From: Vibrio splendidus 12E03
Lineage (GTDB): Bacteria > Pseudomonadota > Gammaproteobacteria > Enterobacterales > Vibrionaceae
Length of the DNA: 64,000 nt
NCBI RefSeq assembly: GCF_000272105.2
Contig: NZ_AJZD02000183.1
Span: 62,001-126,000 of the forward strand
Reading direction: 5' to 3'
In this document: positions 53,352 to 62,284 of the stretch, in pieces
Layout: the number at the start of each line of letters is the position of its first letter
Numbering within the stretch: the stretch's first letter is position 1
Notes under the pieces: model-generated
Databases searched by the model: none
Seen by the model: only the letters and a program-made list of their open reading frames with translations
Told to the model about the DNA's origin: nothing
Made by a program: the position numbers and the translations under genes

Positions 53352-54221
53352 ATGAGAATTGATCTACATAGTCATACAACAGCCTCAGATGGCCGACTTA
53401 CTCCACCTGAGCTAATTGACCGAGCGCTAAGCTTTAACATCGAAGCGTTAGCGATTACAGATCATGATACGACGGATGGGCTTGCTGAAGCGCGCAACTA
53501 TATTGCGGATAACAATCTTCCTATTCAGCTGATTAACGGCATCGAAATCTCCACAGTATGGCAAAACAAAGATATCCACATTGTCGGTTTAAACGTTGAC
53601 CCTGAGTCTCCAGAGCTGAAAGCTCTTATTGAACAACAGAAGCAGCACCGTATTGGCCGTGCCGAACTGATTGCCCAGCGCCTTGAGAAAGCAACACGCG
53701 AAGGGGTATTAGAAGAGGTTAAGTTGATTGCTGGCGATGCACCGATCACTCGCGCCCATTTTGCTAAGTGGCTAGTCGATAACGGTTATGCGAAAACCAT
53801 GCAGCAAGTGTTCAAAAAGTTTCTTACTCGCAATAACCCGGGTTACGTGCCACCAACTTGGTGCTCAATGAGTGATGCTGTCACGGCCATTCACGCCGCT
53901 GGTGGGCAAGCGGTATTAGCGCACCCAGGCCGATATGGTTTTACTGCTAAGTGGGTTAAGCGTCTACTGACTGCATTTGTTGAGGCAAAAGGCGACGCGA
54001 TGGAAGTGGCACAACCTCAACAAGCACAACAAGAAAGACGCACTCTTGCGGATTATGCTATACAATACAAACTATTAGCCTCCCAAGGCAGCGACTTCCA
54101 TTATCCATCTCCTTGGATGGAACTTGGACGCAATCTCTGGCTACCTTCTGGGGTCGAAGAAGTATGGAAAGATTGGGAGTTTCAAACGGTTTCACCATCT
54201 GATAGCGATGTCAGTATCTAA
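53352..54221 (+). CDS. rnm: PHP-domain RNase AM (YciV/TrpH)
   Basis: A 289-residue phosphoesterase of the PHP family; the E. coli protein is a 5'-3' exoribonuclease/5' nucleotidase that trims rRNA ends. Metal ligands are visible in [17 protein letters not shown], the HPGRYGF segment and GSDFHYPS. It is divergent from the trp operon, the conserved arrangement that gave the old name trpH. ATG 53352 has AAGAAT rather than a strong site. Confidence 0.92.
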   Translation: MRIDLHSHTTASDGRLTPPELIDRALSFNIEALAITDHDTTDGLAEARNYIADNNLPIQLINGIEISTVWQNKDIHIVGLNVDPESPELKALIEQQKQHRIGRAELIAQRLEKATREGVLEEVKLIAGDAPITRAHFAKWLVDNGYAKTMQQVFKKFLTRNNPGYVPPTWCSMSDAVTAIHAAGGQAVLAHPGRYGFTAKWVKRLLTAFVEAKGDAMEVAQPQQAQQERRTLADYAIQYKLLASQGSDFHYPSPWMELGRNLWLPSGVEEVWKDWEFQTVSPSDSDVSI

Positions 54222-54276
54222 GTGAAGCAGCTCCTTCTGATGATAGAGTCGAGAGATTCGATAACGAGGATCAATA

Positions 54277-54897
54277 ATGAGCCAGTTTTTTTATGTACAC
54301 CCAGATAACCCACAAGCACGCTTAATCAATCAAGCGGTTGCGATTGTTCGTAATGGCGGTGTTGTGGTTTATCCAACAGACTCAGGCTATGCGCTGGGTT
54401 GTCAGCTTGAGAACAAACAAGCACTAGAACGTATTTGTAAGATTCGTCGTATCGACGATAAGCATAACTTCACTCTGTTATGCCGTGACTTGTCTGAGCT
54501 GTCACTGTATGCACGCGTAGATAACGTTGCTTTTCGTCTGCTTAAGGCTCATACGCCAGGTGCTTATACGTTTATTTTTAAAGCGACCAAAGAAGTGCCA
54601 AAGCGTTTGATGAACGCGAAACGTAAAACCATTGGTATTCGTGTACCAGACAACAAGATCGCTCTAGACCTGTTAGAAGCGATGGGTGAGCCATTGATGT
54701 CTACGTCTCTTATCTTACCGGGTAATGAGACAACAGAGTCGGATCCAGAAGAAATTCGCGACAGCCTAGAACACGCTGTTGATGTTATTTTGAATGGTGG
54801 CTACTTAGGTGAACAACCGACCACAGTGATTGACTTCAGCGACGATGATGCTGTCATTCTGCGCCGTGGTGCCGGTGATCCAGCGCCGTTTGAATAA
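54277..54897 (+). CDS. yciO: YciO, Sua5/YrdC-family protein
   Basis: A 206-residue YrdC/Sua5-like protein (VVVYPTDSGYALGCQLENKQ, then RIDDKHNFTLLCRDLSE). The fold makes threonylcarbamoyl-AMP in its TsaC relatives; the contribution of YciO to tRNA t6A is minor or unclear. It is co-oriented with rnm, 55 bases after it. Confidence 0.9.
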   Translation: MSQFFYVHPDNPQARLINQAVAIVRNGGVVVYPTDSGYALGCQLENKQALERICKIRRIDDKHNFTLLCRDLSELSLYARVDNVAFRLLKAHTPGAYTFIFKATKEVPKRLMNAKRKTIGIRVPDNKIALDLLEAMGEPLMSTSLILPGNETTESDPEEIRDSLEHAVDVILNGGYLGEQPTTVIDFSDDDAVILRRGAGDPAPFE

Positions 54898-54986
54898 TCG
54901 CATTACTGGTTAACAGTCTGTAACGATACAGAGCGCCTGCCATAAGTAAATAACAAGTGCTTTTTGGCAGGTAATTTGCGATAATA

Positions 54987-55007
54987 CGCGACCGCGATTT
55001 GGTCGCG
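54987..55007 (+). other. GC-rich hairpin upstream of rluB
   Basis: CGCGACC (54987-54993) and GGTCGCG (55001-55007) pair around GCGATTT, just downstream of a possible -10 GATAAT (54980-54985). It would lie near the 5' end of the rluB mRNA. Confidence 0.45.
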
Positions 55008-55057
55008 AAAAATTCATTCGACGTCTGTGAAGACGACAATTAGGTAGAAAAGAGTAA

Positions 55058-56089
55058 ATGAGCGAAAAATTACAGAAGGTTTTAGCGCGAGCTGGTCACG
55101 GTTCTCGTCGTGAACTAGAAGGTTTAATCAAATCTGGCCGTGTAAGTGTTAACGGGCAAGTTGCGAAACTGGGCGAGCGTCTTGAAGACGAGAACTCAGT
55201 GATCCGTATCGATGGCCATACTGTTTCAGGTAAAGCGTCTGAAGAAGTGGTTTGTCGTGTACTTGCTTACTACAAACCTGAAGGTGAGCTATGTACTCGT
55301 CATGATCCTGAAGGTCGCCGCACAGTTTTCGATCGTCTACCTAAGATCCGTGGTTCTCGTTGGATTTCGGTTGGTCGTCTTGATGCGAACACGTCTGGTC
55401 TTTTGCTTTTCACAACCGATGGTGAACTTGCAAACCGTCTAATGCACCCAAGCCGTCAGGTTGAGCGTGAGTACCTAGTACGTGTATTTGGTGAAGTTAC
55501 TGAGCAGAAGGTTAAGAACCTTGTGCGCGGTGTTGAACTAGAAGACGGCATGGCTCGTTTCGAAGATGTGGTTTACGCTGGTGGTGAAGGTATGAACCAT
55601 ACTTTCTACGTAGCGATTAACGAAGGTCGTAACCGTGAGGTTCGTCGTCTTTGGGAATCACAAGAAACAACAGTAAGCCGCTTGAAGCGTGTACGTTACG
55701 GTGATATCTACCTTGACAAGAAACTGCCTCGTGGCGGTTGGAAAGAGCTAGATCTTCAAGAAGTAAACTACCTGCGTGAGCTTGTAGAACTTAAGCCAGA
55801 GAAAGAGACACTGTTGGACCTTGATCCTTCAAACACTTCTCGCAAGCGTGAGCGTTCTCGTAGCCAGAAAATTCGTCGTGCTGTTAAGCGTCACGAAGAG
55901 CGCGCAAATGCGCCAAAAGGCCGTAGCCACCAAGCTAAACGTAAGAAGCCAGCTACTCGTGGTACTACAACACCTGATTCAGGTCGCAGTGCACCAGCAG
56001 CAAAAGGCAAGCCTCAGGCTAACAAAAGCAAGCCAAAGATGAACAATGGTCGTCCAGCTAAACCAGCTAAGCCAAGAACACGTCAGTAA
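55058..56089 (+). CDS. rluB: 23S rRNA pseudouridine synthase B
   Basis: A 343-residue enzyme that modifies U2605 of 23S rRNA. An S4 RNA-binding domain (residues 1-60) is followed by the RsuA-type catalytic domain, with the active Asp in [15 protein letters not shown] and [10 protein letters not shown]. About 90 C-terminal residues form a Lys/Arg/Pro-rich low-complexity tail, probably a disordered RNA-binding extension. Terminator behind it. Confidence 0.95.
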   Translation: MSEKLQKVLARAGHGSRRELEGLIKSGRVSVNGQVAKLGERLEDENSVIRIDGHTVSGKASEEVVCRVLAYYKPEGELCTRHDPEGRRTVFDRLPKIRGSRWISVGRLDANTSGLLLFTTDGELANRLMHPSRQVEREYLVRVFGEVTEQKVKNLVRGVELEDGMARFEDVVYAGGEGMNHTFYVAINEGRNREVRRLWESQETTVSRLKRVRYGDIYLDKKLPRGGWKELDLQEVNYLRELVELKPEKETLLDLDPSNTSRKRERSRSQKIRRAVKRHEERANAPKGRSHQAKRKKPATRGTTTPDSGRSAPAAKGKPQANKSKPKMNNGRPAKPAKPRTRQ

Positions 56090-56140
56090 TTACATGACTT
56101 CTTAAGCTTAAAGCTTTATTGTTTTAAAGCACTGAATACT

Positions 56141-56168
56141 AAAAACCTGCTAACTTAGCAGGTTTTTT
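56141..56168 (+). terminator. Terminator after rluB
   Basis: AAAAACCTGCTA/TAGCAGGTTTTT stem, 3-base loop, then T-tract. Confidence 0.93.
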
Positions 56169-56183
56169 TACATCTGAACAAAT

Positions 56184-56307
56184 AGAAGATGCGGGATGCG
56201 AGTAACCGAGTATCGAAAACATGCTGCCATAAACGCAGTAAGCGTGCTCTTCGCATCTCTTATCTCGTTTACGCGCATCTATAATCTGTTCGTATCTCGT
56301 ATCTTCT
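56184..56307. repeat. Imperfect inverted-repeat element between rluB and the methyltransferase gene
   Basis: The left end AGAAGATGCGGGATGCGA (56184-56201) is complementary to the right end TCGTATCTCGTATCTTCT (56290-56307) at 15 of 18 positions, the three others being G-T. GATGCGAGTAACCGA and ATCGAAAACA inside it recur at 2082-2096 and 2103-2112. The right end covers the stop codon of the methyltransferase gene. It looks like a small dispersed intergenic repeat. Confidence 0.55.
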
Positions 56308-56788
56308 ACTTATGATTCGAAAAGTTATCACCCTTCGCCAAGCGGTCGTAAAGCACCACGTTCACAGATGCAGCGAGGTTCATGCAACCATTGGTTGGAA
56401 CGTAAATCGTGTCGCGGCAGAAATCAGTGATCTCTTTCTTTAGCGTGCCATCTTCTGGGCCAAAAATATAAAACGCGCGTGGTGGGTGTTTGTAATCCGG
56501 TAGAGGCTTCGCACCTTCAATCAGATCAACGGCCACAGGCACGCAGCCTACTGGAATAATGTCTTTCAGCTCTTCAACGCCAATCAGTGGCAGCTCTAAG
56601 TGCTTCTCTTTGGTGTCGGTATGGAATTTTCGCGCATGATCGTAGCGTGTGCCTGTGTAGAACACAGAGTTAGCGCCGTAGCAGCCAGCCGCTCGCATTA
56701 CAGAGCCTACGTTTTCAGGCGTCTTTGGGTTAACTAGGCCAATGCAGGCATAGCCTTTGGATTGTGTGTCTGTTTTTGCTTTGGTCAT
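56306..56788 (-). CDS. SpoU/TrmH-family RNA 2'-O-methyltransferase
   Basis: A 160-residue knotted SPOUT methyltransferase. Motif 1 NPKTPENVGSVMRAAG (Arg), motif 2 AFYIFGPEDGTL and motif 3 VPTNGCMNLAASVNVVLYDR form the SAM knot. The RNA target is not readable; related short members act on tRNA or rRNA. Its stop codon lies within the right arm of an inverted repeat. Confidence 0.85.
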   Translation of the reverse strand: MTKAKTDTQSKGYACIGLVNPKTPENVGSVMRAAGCYGANSVFYTGTRYDHARKFHTDTKEKHLELPLIGVEELKDIIPVGCVPVAVDLIEGAKPLPDYKHPPRAFYIFGPEDGTLKKEITDFCRDTIYVPTNGCMNLAASVNVVLYDRLAKGDNFSNHK

Positions 56789-56845
56789 ATCAGTGAATAT
56801 AAAGTTGATAAAGAAAGAGAGTTCTCATGCAGGGAAGTAGCGTGA

Positions 56846-56879
56846 TAAAAATAGCCGAGCAAGTGGCTCGGCTAGATTT
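56846..56879 (-). terminator. Terminator of the efpL-yciU operon
   Basis: TAGCCGAGC (56852-56860) and GCTCGGCTA (56866-56874), with an A-run to the left giving the U-tract on the minus strand. Confidence 0.88.
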
Positions 56880-56935
56880 TTAACTCGTTTACATGAGTGC
56901 TTGTTTACTCATGAAGTTGAGCGTTAGCAGTCGAA

Positions 56936-57265
56936 TTAGTCGCGCTTCCACAGCATGTGACAGAACTTATGCTCCGGGTCACGGCTGATTAGCATTCGAG
57001 CAAATACGTCGTCTAGAACGTCATCAGCTTCATTCACAAGACCAATGCGCACTTCTGCGTAGATTTCTTTGTCGACTTCAAAGCCAACATGTTCAACCCA
57101 ATCATCACCTGTTTCAACAAGCTCTGCAGCGCCACGGTCTTCAAACTGAGCCGTGAATAGAATCACATCTGCAGGTTCAAGGTTATCGGGTGCCATCTCT
57201 AGGAAGATGTCGTATGCAGTATCAATTGCGTCGTCATAAGACATTAGGTCGTTAGCTTCGGTCAT
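56936..57265 (-). CDS. yciU: YciU/HI1450-family acidic protein (DUF440)
   Basis: A 109-residue very acidic protein (MSYDDAIDTAYDIFLEMA, DEVFA-like ends) of the family proposed to mimic double-stranded DNA. Ten bases after the efpL stop, so part of a two-gene operon. Its partner in the cell is not established. Confidence 0.9.
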   Translation of the reverse strand: MTEANDLMSYDDAIDTAYDIFLEMAPDNLEPADVILFTAQFEDRGAAELVETGDDWVEHVGFEVDKEIYAEVRIGLVNEADDVLDDVFARMLISRDPEHKFCHMLWKRD

Positions 57266-57275
57266 AATAAGTATC

Positions 57276-57845
57276 TTAGCTTGCGCGGTTCATGTATTTA
57301 CGTTCAGCAGTGTTTACTACTACTTTGTCGCCAGTCGCGATGTACTCAGGCACTTGGATAGTAAGACCTGTAGAAAGACGAGCAGGCTTAGTACGAGCAG
57401 ACGCTGATGCACCTTTGATTGAAGGGTCAGTCTCTTCGATAACTAGCTCAACAGACGTTGGTAGCTCAAGTGTTGCTGCGTTGCCGTCGATAAGGATAGC
57501 GTACATACCTTGAGTGTCTTCGTTGATGAACAGTAGTTCGTCTTCGATAGTTTCACCGTTGAAGATGAATTGTGTGTAATCTTCGTTGTCCATGAAGATG
57601 TACTCGTTGCCATCAACGTAAGAGAACATTACTGCACGCTTTGTTACATCGATCGTTTCAACGATTTCGTCAGCCTTGTGGCGAACTTCAGTTTTAACGC
57701 CAGTTGCTACGTCGTTACCACGGAAACGGTAAATCTTTTGACCGCCACGGCCACCTGGTGTTGTTACTTCGATATCTTTAACAATGACTGTTTTGCTTTC
57801 TACTGTGATAGCAAAACCTTTTTTAATTTCACTTGCTCTAGGCAT
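57276..57845 (-). CDS. efpL: Elongation factor P-like protein EfpL (YeiP)
   Basis: A 189-residue EF-P paralogue that helps ribosomes through proline-rich stretches. The tip of the first domain is TPGGRGGQ with Arg33 in place of the modified Lys of EF-P, the mark of the EfpL group, and KVVVNTAERKYMNRAS is the C-terminal end. First gene of the efpL-yciU pair. Confidence 0.94.
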   Translation of the reverse strand: MPRASEIKKGFAITVESKTVIVKDIEVTTPGGRGGQKIYRFRGNDVATGVKTEVRHKADEIVETIDVTKRAVMFSYVDGNEYIFMDNEDYTQFIFNGETIEDELLFINEDTQGMYAILIDGNAATLELPTSVELVIEETDPSIKGASASARTKPARLSTGLTIQVPEYIATGDKVVVNTAERKYMNRAS

Positions 57846-57982
57846 TTTGTGTTTGTCCTTAGTGGGTCTATCCGCTGATTATATCTCGGAGATGCTATAA
57901 ATAGGAATAGCTTGAATCATAAAGTCACCTAAGCGATCATAGAGTCACAGTTAAATCATGATTTTATTTGCCGAAACGACCT

Positions 57983-58750
57983 ATGCAGTTACCTGTTATT
58001 GACCCTACACAGCCTTTTCAACCCGAATTTCAACCTGTGGTTAACGATCTGATTACCTTCTTAAAAGGTGGGCTGGGTTCTAATCTTCACAGTGTCTATA
58101 TTTATGGCAGTGTTGCTCGCAAGCAAGCTGTAGCTGGTCGCTCAAATCTTGACGTGGTTGTGGTGACACACCGTCCGTTTCCTGAGCAGCGAACTACGCT
58201 GTTAAACACCATTAAATGGCGCTTCCAAAAGAGCTTTCCTCAAGTCACTCAAGTGGCAATAAAAACCACATTGGTGAGTGAAGTGGTCGACTTCGACAAT
58301 ATCTTCACGTGGGGTTTTATGCTCAAGCACCTGTCGGTGTGTGTATACGGTGAAGACTTATCAGATTGTTATGGTGATTTCGAAACCAGTTGGGAAATAG
58401 CCAAGCATTGGAATATGGACGTTGAAAACTGGTTAGCGGTATATCGAAACAAAATTGCGCGAGCAACAACGCCTGAACAGCAAGTCGCAGCGCAAGTGAT
58501 CATCGCCAAGAAGCTGCTACGAGCGAGCTACTCTTTGGTAATGTATCGTGATAAGTATTGGTTTGATAACCCCGTTGCTTGTGGTCAGCAGTTCTTGAAG
58601 TATCACCCAGACAGAGAAGTCGAAATCCAACGACTGGGTATATTGCTTTCAGGCCGACCGATTCCGAAACGTTCAGTGATTGGCATTCTGGATGGGTTTG
58701 GGGAATGGCTGGTTAAGCAATACCAGAAAACAGAGTTTCGAATCGGATAG
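57983..58750 (+). CDS. Nucleotidyltransferase-fold protein with altered active site
   Basis: A 255-residue protein. YIYGSVARKQAVAGRSNLDV has the minimal nucleotidyltransferase motif GSxAR-x(n)-(S)D-x-D, but Asn55 replaces the first aspartate while Asp57 is kept. The C-terminal two thirds is helical. Such proteins transfer nucleotides to antibiotics, proteins or tRNA; with the first metal ligand missing it may be altered or inactive. ATG 57983 is taken; a TTG at 57968 adds five residues. Divergent from efpL and convergent with polB. Confidence 0.72.
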   Translation: MQLPVIDPTQPFQPEFQPVVNDLITFLKGGLGSNLHSVYIYGSVARKQAVAGRSNLDVVVVTHRPFPEQRTTLLNTIKWRFQKSFPQVTQVAIKTTLVSEVVDFDNIFTWGFMLKHLSVCVYGEDLSDCYGDFETSWEIAKHWNMDVENWLAVYRNKIARATTPEQQVAAQVIIAKKLLRASYSLVMYRDKYWFDNPVACGQQFLKYHPDREVEIQRLGILLSGRPIPKRSVIGILDGFGEWLVKQYQKTEFRIG

Positions 58751-58771
58751 AACTTCGTAACCTACAGATAT

Positions 58772-58808
58772 AAAAAGCAGAGCGAATTGAACATTCCTCT
58801 GCTTTTTT
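58772..58808. terminator. Bidirectional terminator between nucleotidyltransferase-like gene and polB
   Basis: AAAAAGCAGAG (58772-58782) pairs with CTCTGCTTTTT (58797-58807), suitable for both strands. Confidence 0.88.
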
Positions 58809-58834
58809 GTTTTGATTGAACCTCGATACGAATC

Positions 58835-61198
58835 TTAGAATAAGCCTAATTGCTGCCCACTGACTCTCTCAAAATCTAAACCAATGAAAGGCAAGATTGC
58901 TTCTGCCACCGGTTTAATCTGCTTATCGATGTAATGCTGATAATCGATACCACTCTTCAAATACTCTTTGGGCTCTGGGCCATTCAAGGTAATCAAGTAT
59001 TCAATACGTCCTTTGTTTTGGTACTGAAGTGGGCGCCCTAGTTTTGCATTGACCTCATCAGCCATTCTGGCAGCCCGAACTTGTGGCGGAATGTTCTTTT
59101 GGTACTCATGCAACTTGCGACGCAGGCGCTTTTGGTAAACCAGCAAGTCGTCATGCTTACCTGCTGAAGTCTCATCAACAAACTGTCTGACGTAGTCGGT
59201 TGGGTCTTGGTCGTGGAAGACCATTTCATACAAGGTTTGTTGGAACTGTTGCGCGAGTGGTGTCCAGTCTGTTCTTGCACTCTCAAGCCCTTTGAAGATG
59301 ATTTTCTCTTGGTCACCTTGATTGATTAAACCGGCATAGCGCTTCTTCGAGCCAGTTTCTGAACCTCGAATGGTTGGCATAAGAAACTTGCGATAGTGAG
59401 TCTCATATTCCAATTCGAGTATAGAGGTTAGGTTGTAGGTTTCTTTTAAGTGATTCGTCCACCAATCGTTGATGTAAGCCACAAGGGTGTGACCAATCTC
59501 GTCCGCTTGCTCCTGTTCAAAACTACCATTCAGAGACACGAAGGTTGAATCGGTATCTCCGTAGATCACTTGATAGCCTTTGTCTTCGATTAGAATCTTG
59601 GTTTGCTTCATGATCTCATGACCACGCATGGTGATAGAGGACGCCAAGCGAGTATCGAAGAAACGACAACCAGACGAACCTAGCACCCCATAGAATGAGT
59701 TCATGATGATCTTAATCGCTTGAGAGAACGCCTTTTCGTTGTTCTTCTTAGCCACATCACGTGCAGCCCATAGGTTTTCGATCATCTCTGGTAGAAAGTG
59801 CTTAGAGCGGTGGAATTGACCACCTCTAAAACCCTCGACCGCTTGGTTTTCGTCTGGGCCTAGTTCCAGCTTCAATCCTTCAATCAGCCCCATAGGGTCA
59901 ATCAGGAACGAACGGATGATTGATGGGTATAGGCTCTTGAAGTCGAGCACCAATACAGAGTCGTACAGGTTGGGAATTGAATCCATAACATAACCACCGG
60001 GGCTCGCAATCCAGTTCTCAGGCTCTAAGTTAGGTGCGACATAACCCGCTCTGTGTATCTGTGGTAGGTACAAATTAGTAAAAGCAGCAACAGAACCGCC
60101 AACACGATCAAGCTCGACACCAGTCAGTCGCGAACGCTCAATCGCAAAATCGAGTAGGTGGGTATGTTCAAAGATTCGGTTTACCAACACACAGTCTTGA
60201 AGGTTGTACTTAGCCAGTGAAGGCTTATCGAACTTAAACATCCGGTTAATCTCATCCATGCGGTCATGAACGTTATGGATGTCTTTACCTTCGCCAAGTA
60301 ACTCTTGCGATACCGACTCCAGTGACCAAGACCGGAAGTGGTAGGTCGCCGTTTTAAGCATATCGATACCATCCAAGACAACGCGCCCTGGGATAGTGAT
60401 AAACCCCTGCTGATTCTGTGCAGAGCTACGGAAAAAGCTTGGTTGATTGTCTCTACCGATATTTAGCTTTACTTCGTTCCATTCTGAACGTTTGTGCAGC
60501 AGCCTAAAGTCGAAGTCGATAACATTCCAACCAATGATGATGTCAGGGTCAAATTCAGAGAACCACATAATCATGGCTTCAAGAAGAGCTTTTTCGTTGG
60601 CAACCCATTGGATGTTGGTGCCGGCTTCTTGAGGGACGCCGACCATGATCACTCGGCTATCCATCGGGCTGTCTAGACCAATCGAATAAAGCACGCCTTT
60701 TTCTGAACATTCAATATCAAGCGAGACGACAGATAGATTGGGTAAGTAGTCGCCCGCTCGGCATTTCGCATTTGAGACTCTGCGATGCTGGCTCTTTTGT
60801 ACCGCGGTACCCGTGAACTCAATACTTCCTTTGATAAAGCGTTCCATCAAGAATCGGTCAGCGAGTCGAATATCGCTTTCAAAGGTTTGGATTTCTTCGT
60901 TATGGAAGGCTTGCGCTAAACCAAAGCTACTTCTCGACAGCGAGGTGTAACACGCGGCGAGAGGTGTTTGCTCGAATGTGGCTAGTTCTAGAGGCTTAAA
61001 TTGGCAATCAATCGACTCTTTGGCTGCGATTGTCTGACATGCTTCTAAATCAGATTGAGCGACAAAAAATACAGGTTTTTCATTTGGAATGGTCAGCAGA
61101 GTAGGGCCTTGAGGGGTGCTTAACCACAAGTCGATTTGCGTGCGCCCTGAAAAATCTCTCGCTTGTCTTGTAAGTACAAAGCCTTGCTGAATATCCAA
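58835..61198 (-). CDS. polB: DNA polymerase II
   Basis: A 787-residue family B polymerase with 3'-5' exonuclease. Visible are the exonuclease DIE-type motif VSLDIECSEKG, NVIDFDFRLL, the polymerase motif A DFKSLYPSIIRSF, motif B IIMNSFYGVLGSSG and motif C YGDTDST. It is the SOS-associated translesion/replication-restart polymerase. No CTGT-N8-ACAG LexA box is visible in the 120 bp upstream, so its SOS control here is not supported by sequence. Confidence 0.96.
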   Translation of the reverse strand: MDIQQGFVLTRQARDFSGRTQIDLWLSTPQGPTLLTIPNEKPVFFVAQSDLEACQTIAAKESIDCQFKPLELATFEQTPLAACYTSLSRSSFGLAQAFHNEEIQTFESDIRLADRFLMERFIKGSIEFTGTAVQKSQHRRVSNAKCRAGDYLPNLSVVSLDIECSEKGVLYSIGLDSPMDSRVIMVGVPQEAGTNIQWVANEKALLEAMIMWFSEFDPDIIIGWNVIDFDFRLLHKRSEWNEVKLNIGRDNQPSFFRSSAQNQQGFITIPGRVVLDGIDMLKTATYHFRSWSLESVSQELLGEGKDIHNVHDRMDEINRMFKFDKPSLAKYNLQDCVLVNRIFEHTHLLDFAIERSRLTGVELDRVGGSVAAFTNLYLPQIHRAGYVAPNLEPENWIASPGGYVMDSIPNLYDSVLVLDFKSLYPSIIRSFLIDPMGLIEGLKLELGPDENQAVEGFRGGQFHRSKHFLPEMIENLWAARDVAKKNNEKAFSQAIKIIMNSFYGVLGSSGCRFFDTRLASSITMRGHEIMKQTKILIEDKGYQVIYGDTDSTFVSLNGSFEQEQADEIGHTLVAYINDWWTNHLKETYNLTSILELEYETHYRKFLMPTIRGSETGSKKRYAGLINQGDQEKIIFKGLESARTDWTPLAQQFQQTLYEMVFHDQDPTDYVRQFVDETSAGKHDDLLVYQKRLRRKLHEYQKNIPPQVRAARMADEVNAKLGRPLQYQNKGRIEYLITLNGPEPKEYLKSGIDYQHYIDKQIKPVAEAILPFIGLDFERVSGQQLGLF

Positions 61199-61624
61199 TG
61201 TATTAACCTATTGAAATTGGGAATCGAATACTACCACTTAGCGACCCTCAGCGCACAACAGGCAGCAAAAATACTAACTAAATTCTAGTTAACAGAGGCA
61301 AATAACGGGACTCTATAAGCAAATAAGTGAAATTGTCGCGAATGGTTATTCAATGGTATTGAAAATATCTTTATCTTGTGTAATTTTATTGGGTGTTGTT
61401 TTAACTGGTTGATTTTTAGAAAAAGCTTGTTGTTTTAGTTAGCTTATTTGTTAATAAGTACTTGCTAAAGTTCGTGTTTCAGCACATATTCAACAGAGCT
61501 TTTTTTTAGTAATTAAGTTAAGATGTACTCAATGCTGCGATCCACTGTTCCTTTGTTCAATTGTTTCAAACAGATGAAACGACACAGTGGTTGCAGAGCC
61601 AATTAATAGTGTGGAGATACAAGT
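61199..61624. other. Gene-free stretch polB / varA
   Basis: 426 bp of AT-rich sequence between the divergent polB and varA genes. I see no gene, no clear operator and only minor hairpin potential. Confidence 0.6.
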
Positions 61625-62269
61625 TTGATAAATGTTTTCCTTGTAGATGATCACGAGCTGGTTCGCACAGGGATACGACGTATTATTGAAGACGTCCGTG
61701 GAATGAACGTAGCAGGGGAAGCTGAAAGCGGTGAAGATGCTGCAAAATGGTGTCGTACTAACAATACTGACGTTATTTTGATGGATATGAATATGCCTGG
61801 TATTGGTGGCTTAGAGGCAACCAAGAAAATCTTGCGTTTCAACCCTGATGTTAAAATCATCGTTTTAACTGTTCATACGGAAAATCCGTTTCCAACTAAA
61901 GTGATGCAAGCTGGAGCTGCTGGTTACCTTACTAAAGGGGCAGGTCCGGATGAAATGGTAAATGCAATTCGAGTGGTTAACAGTGGCCAACGATACATTT
62001 CACCAGAAATTGCGCAGCAGATGGCTTTGAGCCAATTCTCTCCTGCGTCTGAAAATCCATTCGCAGACTTATCTGAACGTGAACTTCAAATCATGATGAT
62101 GATTACCAAAGGTCAGAAAGTGACGGATATTTCAGAACAACTCAATCTAAGTCCTAAAACAGTCAACAGTTACCGCTACCGTTTGTTCAGCAAGCTGGAT
62201 ATCAGTGGCGATGTAGAGCTGACGCATTTAGCGATTAGACATGGAATGTTAGACACTGAGACCCTTTAA
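61625..62269 (+). CDS. varA: UvrY/VarA (GacA-type) response regulator
   Basis: A 214-residue response regulator of the NarL/FixJ group. Receiver: VDDHELVRTGIRRIIED with phospho-acceptor in VILMDMNMPG; LuxR-type helix-turn-helix: LSERELQIMMMITKGQKVTD and SPKTVNSYRYRLFSK. It is the partner of BarA/VarS and in vibrios drives the Csr small RNAs. The start is TTG at 61625 (MINVFLVDDH), with GGAG eight bases upstream. It is followed 15 bases on by uvrC, the conserved pair. Confidence 0.94.
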   Translation: MINVFLVDDHELVRTGIRRIIEDVRGMNVAGEAESGEDAAKWCRTNNTDVILMDMNMPGIGGLEATKKILRFNPDVKIIVLTVHTENPFPTKVMQAGAAGYLTKGAGPDEMVNAIRVVNSGQRYISPEIAQQMALSQFSPASENPFADLSERELQIMMMITKGQKVTDISEQLNLSPKTVNSYRYRLFSKLDISGDVELTHLAIRHGMLDTETL

Positions 62270-62284
62270 CACTGAGATCGTATA

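Noticed and set aside
56101..56310. tRNA or 6S-like RNA downstream of rluB
   Set aside because: The folding potential comes from a terminator and an imperfect inverted repeat; no tRNA arms or known RNA motifs are visible.
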